A stretch of 64,000 nucleotides of DNA from Cordilura impudica (taxonomy: Eukaryota; Arthropoda; Insecta; Diptera; Scathophagidae). The notes under the pieces are model-generated. The model was not told the DNA's origin, searched no databases, and worked only from the letters and a program-made list of their open reading frames with translations. The stretch's first letter is position 1, and the number at the start of each line of letters is the position of its first letter. Of this stretch, positions 21,884-33,763 are shown one piece after another. The DNA is taken from positions 102,053,111 to 102,117,110 of the forward strand of contig OY821521.1 in the NCBI GenBank assembly GCA_963682025.1, in the 5' to 3' direction. A program made the translations under genes and the position numbers.

Positions 21884-23345
21884 TATAGAAACATATTCAT
21901 GAATAGTGCCCACACATAACCATTGTCATCATAATAAATGTATTGTCCACAAAAATGGTTTTATGCACAAACAAAACTTATTCACTCAAGTGTGGTTTTT
22001 GTGTATAACAAGTGTTTTGTTTTTATGTTTGTTCATCTGATGATCTTCATTATAATTTAACACTTTGGAAAGAAGATCTTTTTTATCTTTATCTCTCACG
22101 TATCGAATAGTTAGTCTGTTTGTAAACTAATTGGACTATCGTTGAGTTTTCAATTTTATACATGAGCTGATAATTAATTCTCTAACTTTTGCCCAAATTT
22201 GTATCTTTTTATATAAATTAATTACTTAATTATTAATTTCGTGAAAGAATTATCTTAAGTACAAGTTAGGTAGGTATATCAGATTCATAAATCGAATAAA
22301 ACTGAGGTAATTTTAACTGCATCGTTCATTGTTTAACCACAGTTTTAAGCTGTTAACAATTAAAAAAATATAAAATTAGTTCAGAAATTTATCTATTTTA
22401 TTTTCATGGTATTGTAATAGTCTTGGCAGAATTGGTAAAGACGAAGAAAACAGTACAAACGATGTCTAATAGTAGTGTTGAAGAAAACAACAGTTTTAAG
22501 TTAATAAACATAGCAAACAATACACAAACTTGTATTTCGTGGTTCGTAGTTACGAGTAATTTTTTCAATGTATTTCTCTACGCATGCGTACATAAATTGT
22601 CTCTAATCTACATTTTAAGTGTTTCTTAATGCAGTAGGTATCATTGATGTTTTTATGGCTTTTGTTGCTGCTGTTGTGTTAAAAATACCGCCACTCTTAA
22701 GTGTCACTGTAGGCAAAGTGTGAGGAGCTATTCAAGTGATGTCTAACTATGGTAAGTGGTTACAGCAAATGCCTACATGTACATACGTGGTAATATGTCA
22801 ACATTACTTGTTGACAATTTGACATTTTACTTGAAATTCTTTAAGTGTCTTCTTTTTAATTTATTTGAATATTTTTGTTACAAAAATTCTTTGTGGTACA
22901 AGAAATAAAAAGATTACATCATTTTCAGTTTATGTGGAACTAAGAAGCTACAATGTGATTTTATCGAAGTCTTCCCATACAGAAAATGTTTTATTGTGCA
23001 TACAATGTAAGACTTGACCGGCAAATCTTTTAATACCTGCTTTAAGTAGATGTCCAACTATAGTTGAGTGCACTCAAAAAACAAATTCCTTTGTAACTTT
23101 ATTGTTCAATCGAATACCGGTAGCTTCAACAAATATTGATGTCTTTGGTACTCATAAAACTTATTCTGATAATTAAAAAGACCTATAGGCAATTTTTGTT
23201 TCCTTGAGATCTGAAGGTACTGAATCCGAATATGGCAGCGGAATTTTTCTATCACTTTGAAATATTTTAACTTCAGGATTAGAATTTTTAGATAACAGAA
23301 CCTTCAAAGCGCGATGATATTCAAAAATTTGGTCAACAGGTTCGA
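21884..23345. other. unassigned stretch
   Basis: No family recognised. A reading frame at about 22460-22629 begins MSNSSVEENNSFKL and is hydrophobic at its end. ATGTCTAACTATGGTAAGT at about 22739 would give a tiny first exon MSNYG followed by a consensus splice donor. Both are too short to call. Confidence 0.25.
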
Positions 23346-23347
23346 CA

Positions 23348-23635
23348 AATCTATACTAACATAATAAAGAGGTAATGTGTGTTTGTTTGTTTGTGTGTAT
23401 CTGATCTTCCTGCAATTTTTACAGAGGCTTTCTGCAGATATGGGAAGTGTTATAGGCTATTTTTAGGGGGCGTGGCACCTCCCATACAAGTAAATTTTTA
23501 ATATCATATGCATTGAGTACAATGACAGGGAAAGCCTTGCAAATTGGGTGAAGTCACACATTATTAATATTAGTAGCTATGACGGAAATGGGCGGGATCG
23601 GATAAGTGGGCATGGTACATTTTATTTTACTTTTA
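23348..23635 (+). mobile_element. Helitron-like 5' end fragment
   Basis: Begins TCTATACTAACATAATAAAG, followed by AGGTAATGTGTG and TTTG repeats. This layout (5'-TC, CTATACTAA..ATAAAGAGG, GTTTGTTTG) is common at the 5' ends of insect Helitrons. The following GGGGGCGTGGCACCTCCC segment and the GGCGGGATCGGATAAGTGGG segment recur at 29735-30054 (inverted) and 40840-41065 (inverted). A matching 5'-TC end occurs on the minus strand near 42953. Confidence 0.5.
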
Positions 23636-24110
23636 ATTACATTATTTAATGTGAAGTCAATAAATCTATAAAGTTCATTAAATTGAATACACATTCTCCT
23701 GAGAGGGTCCGCATGATTAGCTCTACAGAACTGTACAGATAAAGGTGAGAAGTAACGTGTTGGTCATTGAGGTATGTTGAATGATATATTGCTAATCAGG
23801 AAACCAGAACATATATCACCATTAATTATATTAACTGTGAGTGAAACATTATGCTTAGTTCTCAGGCATTTTAAAGTTGGTAACATAATAAGATGGAAGA
23901 TTAATTGTATCGAAGTTTGAACTCCGAAGACAAAACAACAGGAATTGTTTTTGCACACATTCAAAACAGCTGATATGGATTTGGTTGATAGGGTCTCCAA
24001 TTATAGAAGTATATTGCAAGATATGTTTGGTCTTTAGCCCAAAGTTTTATGAAACCAAATACACCTCTGATTTGTTGACAGTAATTGTTATACGAGGAAT
24101 AAAACTCAGT
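23636..24110 (-). pseudogene. Jockey-like LINE reverse-transcriptase C-terminal fragment
   Basis: Near-identical inverted counterpart of 38410-38840. The minus-strand ORF 23764-24000 and the plus-strand ORF 38523-38759 share the long phrases GVQTSIQLIFHLIM and NIINGDICSGFLI in the same (non-native) frame. In the native frame the sequence resembles the end of Jockey-type ORF2 after the RT domain. Its junction with the Helitron-like repeat lies near 23636. Confidence 0.65.
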
Positions 24111-27100
24111 TTACTATACATTAAATTTAAATTACATCATGTATAAAATGAATTCAAATCATTTTAAAGAAAAAGTTGACCAGCGTATTGATTACAACTA
24201 AAGCAAATTTTGGAGGATCATTTATAAACAAAGAAAATAGAAGCAGTCCAAGATGATTGCCTTGAGTTACTCTTAACATTACATCTATCGGCTTTGAGGT
24301 AACATGTTTAAAACATACTTGTGTTCTATGGTTAAATAAGAATATATCAAATTCGCGCTTAGATTAGTAAATCCAATCATGTGTAATTTTAAGAAGTTTA
24401 TAATAGACTTTATCAAAAACCTAGCTGAAGTTAGTATAAATTGCATCTGTTTATTTGCGTTCAAGAAAATCACTACAGATTTGTAGAGATTCAGCATCTT
24501 TTTTGGAAAACATTTTGGAAAAGGGAGAAATTAACGTATTTACTTGATGGGATAGATAATCCGTATAATATTTAATAATTCTACGATAATTACTATTATC
24601 AGCCTTGTTGTATATAATTTAGCATGTGTTGCAACTGTACTATTTATATCAACAAGTTAAAATATCTCAGAAACCGCCTTCAGACCTTATCTTGCAGCCC
24701 TTTTTCATAGTTAGTAATCAAAATGTAAAATGCGGTTCGGTCTAAAAATTAGCAGATATTCACCAATTTCGATAGAAATCATTCCTGAGACGATGAAAGT
24801 TTAAATACGATAGTAGCTTGAGTAATACAGGGTGAGGGATGGACGAACTTAATAAAATTGTCTCAGATATTGATTCTGAGGAAAACGACATAATAAACCA
24901 AGGGCATTAGTCAAATTCTTCTGACATTTGCAAACAACAGGGCAAACATGATAAGCCTGGTTTATAATAGATTTAAAAAAATATTTCAGTGCTAATTTTC
25001 GTTTTAAACTTTTTGCAAATAATGTCTTATCAACTGAAATGGATGCTATTATTATTATCGAGATATGGCTAAGAGTTGTAACATTAACAATGAATATTAT
25101 ATGGGCTTCTAATAGGATGGAAGTTGTCTTTTATGGATCCTGCAAAGTACATTTGAACTAATGGTTCGGCTGTTATGGCACTTTTACCAATTGAAATTTT
25201 AAATTTCCAATATATGTTTTTCTTCTTCTTCCAATACAATAAACTTTTAATAACTGAGTAGTAATTCTTCCAATTAAAATATTACCTCACTTCCAATAAT
25301 AGCCTCTATTTGTCTGCTTGTTTGATGTTAATCTGAAAAGCAATTGTTGAGTCAATATGCCTTCAATTTTCTTGCTCCTAAATACACTATTGTGCAATGA
25401 TGCAATTCTTCTGAAAGCTTCGAATAACACTGGAAACATTTCGACGACATATCTTATTCTTTGGCCAACTTTTTGTAGGACCAACTGAGATTTTGTTGAA
25501 AAATTTAACAATTTTAGGACGTAATTTTATTTCGTCACTCACTTTAATTACACTAACAACAAATTAATAAGGATAATAACTGACATATTTTTTTTAAAAT
25601 AGAACTTGAGCAAAAAAATATTGAAATAATTGATTGAATAATTGTGTTTAGATTTTTTCGGTTTCACTCCTTATCGATTAATTTATTCTCGAAATTAATT
25701 TGGATATTCCCAATTTCACCGACCTGTACTAAAAACTATTGCACTGAAATGCAATAAAAATTTCTTTAGCTATTTTTGGGATTTGTTACATATAATAATA
25801 AAATGGAATCTGAAGGAAGTACTATTCTGCTTCATAACACTTTTGGAATTTTTTCAAATATATGATTTCTCTTCGATCAAAACGTCCGTTAAAATTATTT
25901 AGTATTCGTAACTTTAAATTCATCCACCTCAATAGGTTCTTACGTTATCATAGCTGAAATATGCAAAAAAGGTATTTGCTATGGTGAGGACAGTACTGCA
26001 TCGCAACTCTATTTGTTTCTCAATATTCTTCCAACCGTTTGGAGTTTACCATATTTGGGATTGTACTTTGTTCTTATTGACGATATATTGACATATTTGA
26101 AAGTTGTATAAAACTACATCCTAAGAAGTTCTTACTTTAGAAACTGTGAAAATTTCATTATTTTAAAATCAGTTTATTTTTCTATTTGCAGGTTATAGAT
26201 GAAGTATCTTATAACAAGAGTCCATAACTAAGGTTTGAATATGTCACAACAATACGTACATAGCACAATAGCCAAATTGATTGCTTCTGAGCAGGTTTTC
26301 AACTTTAGAAAGTATGTAGGTTAGTTATATTTTTTGTATGACCGTTAATTATAATTAATTGTAAAATAATTATTTGTGTTTTAATCATGGAGAAAATCTG
26401 CAGTTCGCTCTCCATCCTCGAGGAAAAAGATTCCGTAAAACGGTTCTGTTGGCTTTGCAATAAAATTGATACTGAAGATAGACGAACTTTTAATATTAGC
26501 TTGAAAAATGATAAGGATTCATAGGGCAACGTCTTTAGAAGCTGCTGATATTGAACTTATTTAAACTTTGAAAATATGTTACTAATTTTTTATAAGAAAA
26601 CACCTGGCTGCAGAAACACAACTACAACTAAAGGTAGTCACTTAATACAGTGTTATTTGTCTTCTTGCAGCAACAACAAATACTCGTACTTTGCACATAA
26701 CCCAACCCTAACTGCAATGTTTTTTCTTATGAATGGTAATGACTACTTATGACGGCAGACGACAAATTAAAGTAATATAAACACATACACACTTACATCC
26801 ATACCGTCGTAATAACTTGCAGCAACAAGTATGTAAGCAAAGTACAGAACAATCTCTCAAAACGCAACTAATAAAAATTTTGAGAGTTTGCGATAATTCA
26901 GGTTGGTGCAAAATGGCTAAGGACAACTATATGTATTTAATTATATGTGGCTACTTCTCTCCTACATTTCTACTCATTTTACTTAAAAAATAGATTAAGT
27001 CTTGAAAAACAATTTAAAATCATTTATTTGTTAAATATATTCATTGGCTTCATCAAAAATTAAAAATAAGATTAAATTAAAATTGAAAATTGAATAAAAA

Positions 27101-28045
27101 TTTTAATTGAAAATATAAGAAAATTGAAACTGTGTTTTAAACACTGCAATTTCCCCAGTATTTTTAAGAAGCATAATTTATTTTATGCCATTCAAAAGAA
27201 TCTGAGATTTTAGTTTCGGAAAACTTTAAAAAAATGCAAAAATTTTTTCGATTTCTTTCAATAGGATTTCATTTCCTGTTTCATAATAAGAGAAATAAGT
27301 GCAACAGGCGTATTTCGATCTTCTTTATGAACTTAAAAACTATTTAAAAAAACTGAGCTTTCTTTTTTTTTTTTAAAGAAGTTGTGTTAAGCGAGGTAGG
27401 ACTGTAGTACAAAAAAAAAAAACATCGATGGTCAGTTAACTTGGTAATAATAAGAAAAAACTAAAAATACTGTATGCACAAACCACTGGCTAAATGAAAA
27501 AATAAAACTCCCCTAAAACATGAAGAGAAGAAAACATCTGAATTTTATTTTCCAAGAAGTTGTGCGTTCCTCTATGGTTTTATTAGTTCTTTTTGTCCAT
27601 GCAAAGTGCATCATGCAAATTCCACTAGCAATAAGTTGTCATATATATGTATATGTATGTTGTATCAGCAGCCTTGGACACTTATTGAATGCAAGAATGT
27701 ATGTATATGACTATGCATAATAACGAGAAAAATCATCATATTTACACTACACGATTTTAGACTGTGGAAAGAAAGAACACATCTGTCATACTGTTTGTCA
27801 GAGTAGTAAGAGGATTTGATTTTATGGAGATACGGCCAATATCGCGACTAAACTTTTATTGGCAATTCAAGTTATAATTTTAAAATTAATGAATAATAGT
27901 GGAAATACCTTCAAGATTTAGAAAGTCGTAAGGACAACCCAAAATTGATGAATTCAAAGTCCCTTTTAATGTACCTAAAATCTCCTCGAATATTTACGGA
28001 AAAAGCAGTTCCCAAATAAAAGCTTGAGTAACATCAATTTCAATA
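24111..28045. other. long unassigned stretch
   Basis: No clear gene. At 24830-25150 (+) broken frames contain KIVSDIDSEENDIINQ and, in another frame, LSTEMDAIIIIEIWL, which faintly resembles the start of a LINE endonuclease (DAIIISETWL). Evidence is weak. ORF 25287-25511 (-) is unrecognised. At 26192-26227, TTTGCAG is followed by an open VIDEVSYNKSP and a stop, which could be a tiny terminal exon or chance. Poly-T/poly-A runs at 27363-27375 and 27411-27422. Confidence 0.3.
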
Positions 28046-28050
28046 ATCCA

Positions 28051-28600
28051 CTAGCAGACCCGGCAAATCTTTTTACGCCTATAAAAATTATTTTGTTACA
28101 AGATTTTTTTAGATGAATTTAAATTAGGGTACGAATTTTTTTATTAAGAATGAAATGAAATTCAATGTGTTATTTTAAAAGCAGATTTTTTGTTCGATTT
28201 AATAAACTCAATATTATTTCACATAATACAATGTTCGTCTGATTTTAGTAAGTAGTAATTTATTGTAAAGCCAATGTGAGGACCATATATTTTGTTTCTC
28301 GATATTCGGCGTATACAAACAAATCGTTTAGCTTACCAACTCTGGGGCAGGCTCAATATAATTGACCATGAGCGAAGCATGATTTTCCAAATTCAAGCCA
28401 CAGACTTGCATTGTCTGGTCTTGAAATTTGTTGAGTGCCACTGCATATGCCAGACAAATTGGGAATTGTAAAATGAAATTAGAGAATCTGTTTAAATAAT
28501 CGTGATTCGTGGCAATAATACATGCTCTTCTTCAAATTTGCCAATGATACATGATAACTCAATAATATTACCCAAAATTTTATTGATCACAAACTCACAT
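28051..28600 (-). pseudogene. Helitron helicase C-terminal relic with 3' terminus
   Basis: On the minus strand, QVCGLNLENH and then LNDLFVYAEYRETK match the last part of the PIF1-like helicase in Helitron Rep/Hel proteins (pattern: INKxQGQ, VxGLxLxxPCFxHGQLYVACSRVG, LFVYAxxGxTKNIVY). In a neighbouring frame AHGQLY and PRVGKLNDLFVYAEY continue the motif. Upstream EHVLLPRI matches the VLIPRI motif. Frames alternate and stops intervene. Downstream on the same strand the sequence AGATTTGCCGGGTCTGCTAG ends at 28051, a CTAG-type Helitron 3' terminus. The distance from helicase end to CTAG is about 200 bp, as expected. Confidence 0.65.
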
Positions 28601-28618
28601 AATTTTTGTTTATTTTAG

Positions 28619-28774
28619 TTACGTAGCAGTAGAATTGCTGATCCAACTTTCAAGAGAAAATTATGTGGTGAATTTAAAAAGTCAGCTGGAAAATTCACTG
28701 CTGCATCTTCTTCTACTACAGCATCAATTGACTTGAATGAAGATTACGGAGATTGCAATATTTTTTGCTGCTAA
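28619..28774 (+). CDS. possible terminal exon, 51 codons, ending in CC
   Basis: A pyrimidine-rich stretch TTTTTGTTTATTTTAG ends at 28618. From 28619 the reading frame is open for 51 codons to TAA at 28772-28774. It starts LRSSRIADPTFKRKLCGEF, continues through a Ser/Thr/Ala-rich stretch, and ends YGDCNIFCC. A C-terminal di-cysteine is the geranylgeranylation signal of many Rab GTPases, and a basic then Ser/Thr-rich tail would suit a Rab hypervariable region. No upstream GTPase exons are seen in the window. Alternatives are a chance frame or part of the Helitron-related sequence around it. Codon usage looks more gene-like than the neighbouring AT-rich ORFs. The function is not established. Confidence 0.3.
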   Translation, partial: LRSSRIADPTFKRKLCGEFKKSAGKFTAASSSTTASIDLNEDYGDCNIFCC

Positions 28775-28874
28775 AATGTTTTTTTAGCTCAGCTATCGAA
28801 AATTATCGTAAAAAACAACTCACGCCACTGTCGGAAGGTTTTGTGATTTTACCAATTTTACCAATTAGTGCATT

Positions 28875-29645
28875 TAAACCAGAGTTCAGAAAAAAAACAC
28901 ACAGTGAATAAAAAACTCGTACATATATGTAAACAAATATAGCTCAGACAAACAAACACATTTTATGTGTGTTTCTAAATTTTGTACGGTGCCAAACACA
29001 ATCATGACTGTGTTTCGTTTTAATATTTCGTTATCTAACACGTATTTTTTGTTTAGAACATACATAAACTACACAGATTCGAGTGTGGCTTTATTTTAAG
29101 TTCGTTTTCTTCCACGTGTTCTGCTAAAAAAACGGAACATGTTTATCAACGCGTACATTAAAAAATTAAAACATTATCCACTCGCGATCAGAAAAACTGA
29201 AACACCCCTATAATAACGACAACAATTGTTTCAACCAATTTTATTAAAAAAAATTAAAATAATTCATTAGCAGTTATAAAAAAATAAAAATAAAAAGATT
29301 ATAATGAGAATAAAAAAAATAAAAATAAATAATAAAATAGAAAACAGAGAAATTTTATATGTTGCTTATGACTTAATTTCGTTTTTTTTTCGATCAATGT
29401 TTTTATTTTTAGATGTACGCGTTGAGGAACACGTTCTGTTTTTTAGCAGTACACGTGCAAGAAAACGAACTTAAAATACAGTGTAGCTCGAATCTGTGTG
29501 GCTTATGTGTGTTCGAAACAAAAAATACGTGATAGAAAAATGTTCGTGTAGATAAGGAAATATTAAAACGAAGCACAGTCATGATGTGTTCGGCACCGTA
29601 CAAAATTTAGAAACACACATAATTGATATGAAAATAAAAATAGGT
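28875..29645. repeat. foldback element with ~235-bp inverted arms
   Basis: Arm 1 (about 28962-29165) and arm 2 (about 29402-29637, inverted) share TTTCTAAATTTTGTACGGTG, ATCATGACTGTG, ACACAGATTCGAG and CAACGCGTACAT. The middle (29170-29400) is very AT-rich. The left outer part (28878-28960, ATAAAAAACT..GTACATATATG) is found only on one side. A single arm in direct orientation is present at 59726-60056. Confidence 0.75.
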
Positions 29646-29734
29646 GTTGGCTGCTTTAGCACTGCTGCTCACACTAATAACCTGTGAACTCACACAAAGT
29701 ATCGTTATTGAAAATGCATTTTTTTATAAGAGGT

Positions 29735-30054
29735 GAGATACCACTTATCCGATACCGCACATTTTGAGCACGTCTACATAAATACAGTAATAATACATAA
29801 CAACACCAAAATTTCTCCCTATCATATTCCCACAAACATATGGTATTCAATAATTTTAAGGGAGGCTCCACGCCCATTAATACGATCCTGTCTAGTTTCA
29901 GCGCAGCTATTAGTATTACTAACAGACGACGTCAGACAAATTTGCAAAGCTTTCCTTAACTTAGTACTCGAAACATATGATTATTGAGTAATTACTTTAT
30001 AACGGAGGTGCCACGACCATTGCTCCAATTCCACTGAAATATAAAGAACAAGTA
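29735..30054 (-). repeat. Helitron-like repeat segment
   Basis: Shares with 23348-23635 (inverted) the blocks CCACTTATCCGATACCGCAC, TTTGCAAAGCTTTCC and GGAGGTGCCACGACC. With the helicase remains at 28051-28600 on the same strand, it may be the 5' part of one Helitron interrupted by the foldback element. Its 5' terminus is replaced at 30054 by the next repeat. Confidence 0.5.
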
Positions 30055-30290
30055 AGAGTGTTAAATTCGGCTATGCCGAATCTTTGATACCCTCCACCTG
30101 AGTTTTACGTTTACATTAATATCTGGACTTCTTGCACTATTTGTAACAAATGTATATAAAATATATGAGTATGTAAACACTTTGATAAACCTATTACTGA
30201 ATTATTACAACAAATGCTCTGAATTTTCAGCATTTTATAGAGGTGTCTACATATATTAGGTCATAAATTGGCACAATGACTCCCGATTTA
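30055..30290 (+). repeat. DINE-1/mini-me-like repeat, family 2, copy 2 (5' part)
   Basis: Starts AACAAGTAAGAGTGTTAAA with palindrome ATTCGGCTATGCCGAAT, then TGATACCCTCCACC. Matches 16160-16385 in inverted orientation. No 3' terminus seen. Confidence 0.6.
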
Positions 30291-30964
30291 TCCCATTTTA
30301 AATACTAACCTGATCCAGATAATTACAAACAATATTAAGTTTAACCAGGTAAATGGTTTATTTTGTAATTTTCTTTTTAATTTAAATTTTTTAATATAAA
30401 GGTGCATTTTATTTTTTACAAACCTTTTCAATTTTCCAGACCTATTAGTATAGGGCACATTTGTGAGTCCGCATAGATCAACTTTCAACTCTTACTTCTT
30501 TTTATTGTATTAAATCTATATTTGTGTCTTTAAATTAATTAAGATGAAAATATTTAACAAACTGTTTTTTTTTAGTTAATATCTGAACATTTTACTGATA
30601 CAAGACAAAACTAAAACTGCCAAAAATTTCAGTCAAAACTATTTTGATTGTATTTGTTAAATATCGCATAATTTTTTTCAATTTTAATCTTTAAAGTCTT
30701 TTTAAGTCTGGTAATAACTCTATAATATGAAGGAAGTAAATATGTGGATTCTTTAATAACAATGACAAGTATAAAAAAACACTTTTTTGTGCATTACATT
30801 AAAATATTATAAATTTGAACATAATTAATTTTAGAAACATAATTAATTTTAGAAAAATGTCCGATTCGTTTTTCGATGATGCTGAAAACATATCAAAGAA
30901 ATACAGAACATAAATCAGATCTAAGTATACATGCTTATAACCACTGCTATAAAAAATCTTTTAA
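30291..30964. other. unassigned AT-rich stretch
   Basis: Only a 66-codon minus ORF (30288-30488) rich in Lys, with no similarity recognised. Confidence 0.3.
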
Positions 30965-30972
30965 AACCAACA
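30965..30972 (+). other. 8-bp target-site duplication AAAACCAA, left
   Basis: Identical to 32184-32191, flanking the hAT element. Confidence 0.85.
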
Positions 30973-32183
30973 GTATTGCCATAATTTGATATTGTAAAGA
31001 TGCTAAATTGCAAAAAAAAGATGCTTAAACGTACTGGATGCTAAATTCTTTTTTCAAATTTCATTACCTTTATACTGAAAAATTATATACTTATTAATAA
31101 ATTCTTTGGTTTTTAAATCGAAAAATTAATATAAAACATATGTTTCGATTTATATTTTTTAAATTTTTTAAAATTATTTTGGATTTCATCTGAAATTTTT
31201 ATTAACATCAAATTGAGTTTATTTTAAACTTAAATTAAATATTATTAATTTTAGAGGGATTTTTTTTTTATTTAAAATATAACAGAAATTACATTATCAA
31301 AAGATACGATTATATTAGAATAATTGGTTTATGAAATCTAACATTTCTGTGATGTCTTCATCTTCAAGTTCTTCTTGGCTCTGATATTTTTCTGACGATC
31401 GACTCTTATCAACGACATCGCTCGGTATATTGTAAGTGTGACAGCACCGATTTTTCAATTTCAATCCTTCTTTTATACGTATTACAGAACATAACAACTC
31501 GGATTTTATTCTGTTCGAAGTTTGCTTTTAACTAAAGCCATTAAACTAAACAAACGTTCAACTTCGGCTTTTGAGAAAGACAAAACTAATATAGACAATA
31601 CAAATATTGATAACTCCTAAAATGGATTTTCGCCAATAGAATTTTTCAATCCATAAAGAGGTTGTATTCAGTGTTGTATCCCAGTTTTGTTCTTTGATAT
31701 AACTCCATTGGATTTGAATTTTTTCTGTTTCAGATGATATAAATTTAGACTCTTCTAATATATTGGTTATCTGTTCTTTTACCCGATTTAATGTGTTTTG
31801 TATTGAAAATTTTGGCATTTTTTTAATACAATAATATTTTTTGGCAATCGACTTTCAAATTCATTAAAAACTGTTGTTGTTGTTTACATTCTTCTATTTC
31901 AAAATGTTTTGTTATATTTGTTGAAAGAAACGAGCAGTGTGGTAAAAGGAGTAGTACACAAAATTGCTGTACTACACTTTGAGAAATAAAAACATATCAA
32001 TACCATTAAAATTATATATTCAAAAATTATGAAAAAAACAATATCAAAAAAAGATGCTAAAAGCAACTTTTTATTAATTAAAGATTCTAAGTTAGCATCT
32101 AGCATCTTTTGATAAATTTTGGATGCTAAACGACAAAAAAAGTTGCTAAATCTAGCAACTAAAAAGCTAAAACGGCAACACTG
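30973..32183 (-). mobile_element. hAT element, shortened, with perfect 8-bp duplication
   Basis: Inverted ends begin CAGTATTGCC (30973) and CAGTGTTGCC (read inward from 32183). The subterminal regions repeat a GATGCTAAA/TTGCTAA motif on both sides (about 31000-31045 and 32050-32150). Flanking AAAACCAA is exact. At 1211 bp it is too short for a full hAT transposase gene and holds only the C-terminal part on the minus strand. Confidence 0.85.
31315..31818 (-). pseudogene. hAT transposase C-terminal region (dimerisation domain)
   Basis: The minus-strand ORF 31558-31818 and the following ORF 31315-31497 are joined by frameshifted sequence reading SFSKAEVERLFSLMALVKSK. The phrase SxAxVERxFSxM followed by K..LR and then SVIRIKEGLKLKNRC is the hallmark of the hAT dimerisation domain at the protein's C-terminus. 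Frameshifts occur near 31550-31575 and 31510. The catalytic core and BED finger are absent, so the element depended, if ever mobile, on another hAT. Confidence 0.75.
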
Positions 32184-32191
32184 AAAACCAA
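32184..32191 (+). other. 8-bp target-site duplication AAAACCAA, right
   Basis: Identical to 30965-30972. Confidence 0.85.
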
Positions 32192-32241
32192 GAACAAATA
32201 TTCTGTTTGAGTTGTAACATCTCATTTGCAATCCATTTTAA

Positions 32242-32727
32242 TTAAGCTGCGTTCACACTATGTGTTTTGCTTGTGTTTTTCTTATTGTTTTAGCACGTGC
32301 AATTTGTACACATAGTGTGCACCCTTTCAAAAACTGTTTATGTACAACACATTTGGCAAAACATATGTAAATTTTTCAATTAGAGCAGGTTCTATTTTGG
32401 CATGACAACCATATTAAAATACAATACTGCTTGTGGCGAAAGAAAAACAGAGTAAATTATAAAGATAAATATTGAAAGAAAAATAAATTGTTTAATATTA
32501 ATTAACAATTAAAAAATATATTACTTTATTTTTAACAATAACTTTTTGTAAATTCACAAATTAAATCAGCTGTTGTTTACATTTAGAGGTTATGTCATAC
32601 GGAAATACATATGTACGTTTGATCGCAAAAATGATGAATTGTATGTAAAACGCCAATTTTGACACACACGCCGAATTACGTATGGATCGTAAAACTGAAT
32701 TTACATATGGAAAATACACACCTTTAA
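32242..32727 (-). mobile_element. piggyBac-type MITE (TTAA), copy 1
   Basis: TTAA at 32242-32245 and 32724-32727 bracket an element whose inverse is found at 56600-57097, also bracketed by TTAA. Conserved interior blocks include AATTAAATCAGCTG, GTTTACATTTAGAGG, TTATGTCATACGG and AGAGTAAATTATAAAGAT. The ends contain decayed inverted repeats (copy 2 shows them better). No coding capacity. TTAA duplications are typical of the piggyBac superfamily. Confidence 0.75.
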
Positions 32728-33763
32728 TTGTGTAAATTTTAAATGCACATCTAACCATATCAAAAAGATGAATTAAACAGAATTGCAAAAATATTTTCTT
32801 TATATCTGTATGTTTTTTATATTATTCTTATGTAATTCTCATGATATTTTTATCTTATTTTTTATATTTTTTATTTTTACATAATTGAAATTCAAAATGT
32901 ACAAATTAAAAATAAATTTTAAAAAAAGTAGTGTAGGGAAAAAAGGGAATTTTTTTTATAAGCGTAGAGATTTCTGAAAAAATCTCCTGGCATCACTAGT
33001 ACCTATTAAAAAACAATGTAAAAATTCACAAGACAACGCGACATAGACTTGCTTTGTTCAAAAGCTTCCATAAGACTGAATGAAATTGTTGCTTACTTTA
33101 CTCTTTGGTGAGTATTTTCATTTTTGTTCGGCTGTATACATATAAGAAGCCAATTTGAGTTCGGTTTACTCGTGCTGCTATGCATATGTTTGTGTGTTAA
33201 CAAAAATATACGATATCCCAGCCATCATTTCGAAGATTGTTTTAAAAAAAATTACCTTACTGTGTCTTCTTCGAGCACTTTTGATGATTAAAAACTGATT
33301 AATCACATGCGCTATTAGAAAAATACTAGAAAATGATTTTTGCTTTCTCTTAGAAAGTGATTTAGAGAAAAATTACATTAAATAAGACTCAAAAATGAGT
33401 CGAAACTGATTAGAAAAGCGGATAAAAAGGACTCTCAAGAGCGGGTAAGGTAATATTTAATCCCAACAAAAGAATATTTTGTGATCAGCAAAAGGGCGCA
33501 TTTATAACTGTTTTAATAGCACATATGAGTCAAAAAGACTCTACATGATCATTTATTGCATAAAATGCTTACTGGGATTTTATTCACTATTTGTAGAAAC
33601 AGGTTTTTTAAGTAAAACAAATCTGCATACAATTTCGTTCACAATGACACGGTCTTTTTGTTTACTAGCTACTAGTAAAATAAGAAAATAGTATTATAAT
33701 ACAGCGTAATGATGAATTGTACTTCTCAATTAGTTTATTTTTAATGTGCCATAAGAAGTTCGG

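Noticed and set aside
22739..22760. Tiny first exon MSNYG with GTAAGT donor
   Set aside because: Too short to distinguish from chance, with no partner exon.
23764..24000. Conserved ORF pair (with 38523-38759) as a new protein family
   Set aside because: The two are copies of a LINE segment read in a non-native frame; the native frame matches the region after the reverse transcriptase.
26192..26227. Short terminal exon after TTTGCAG
   Set aside because: Eleven codons only and no upstream exon visible.
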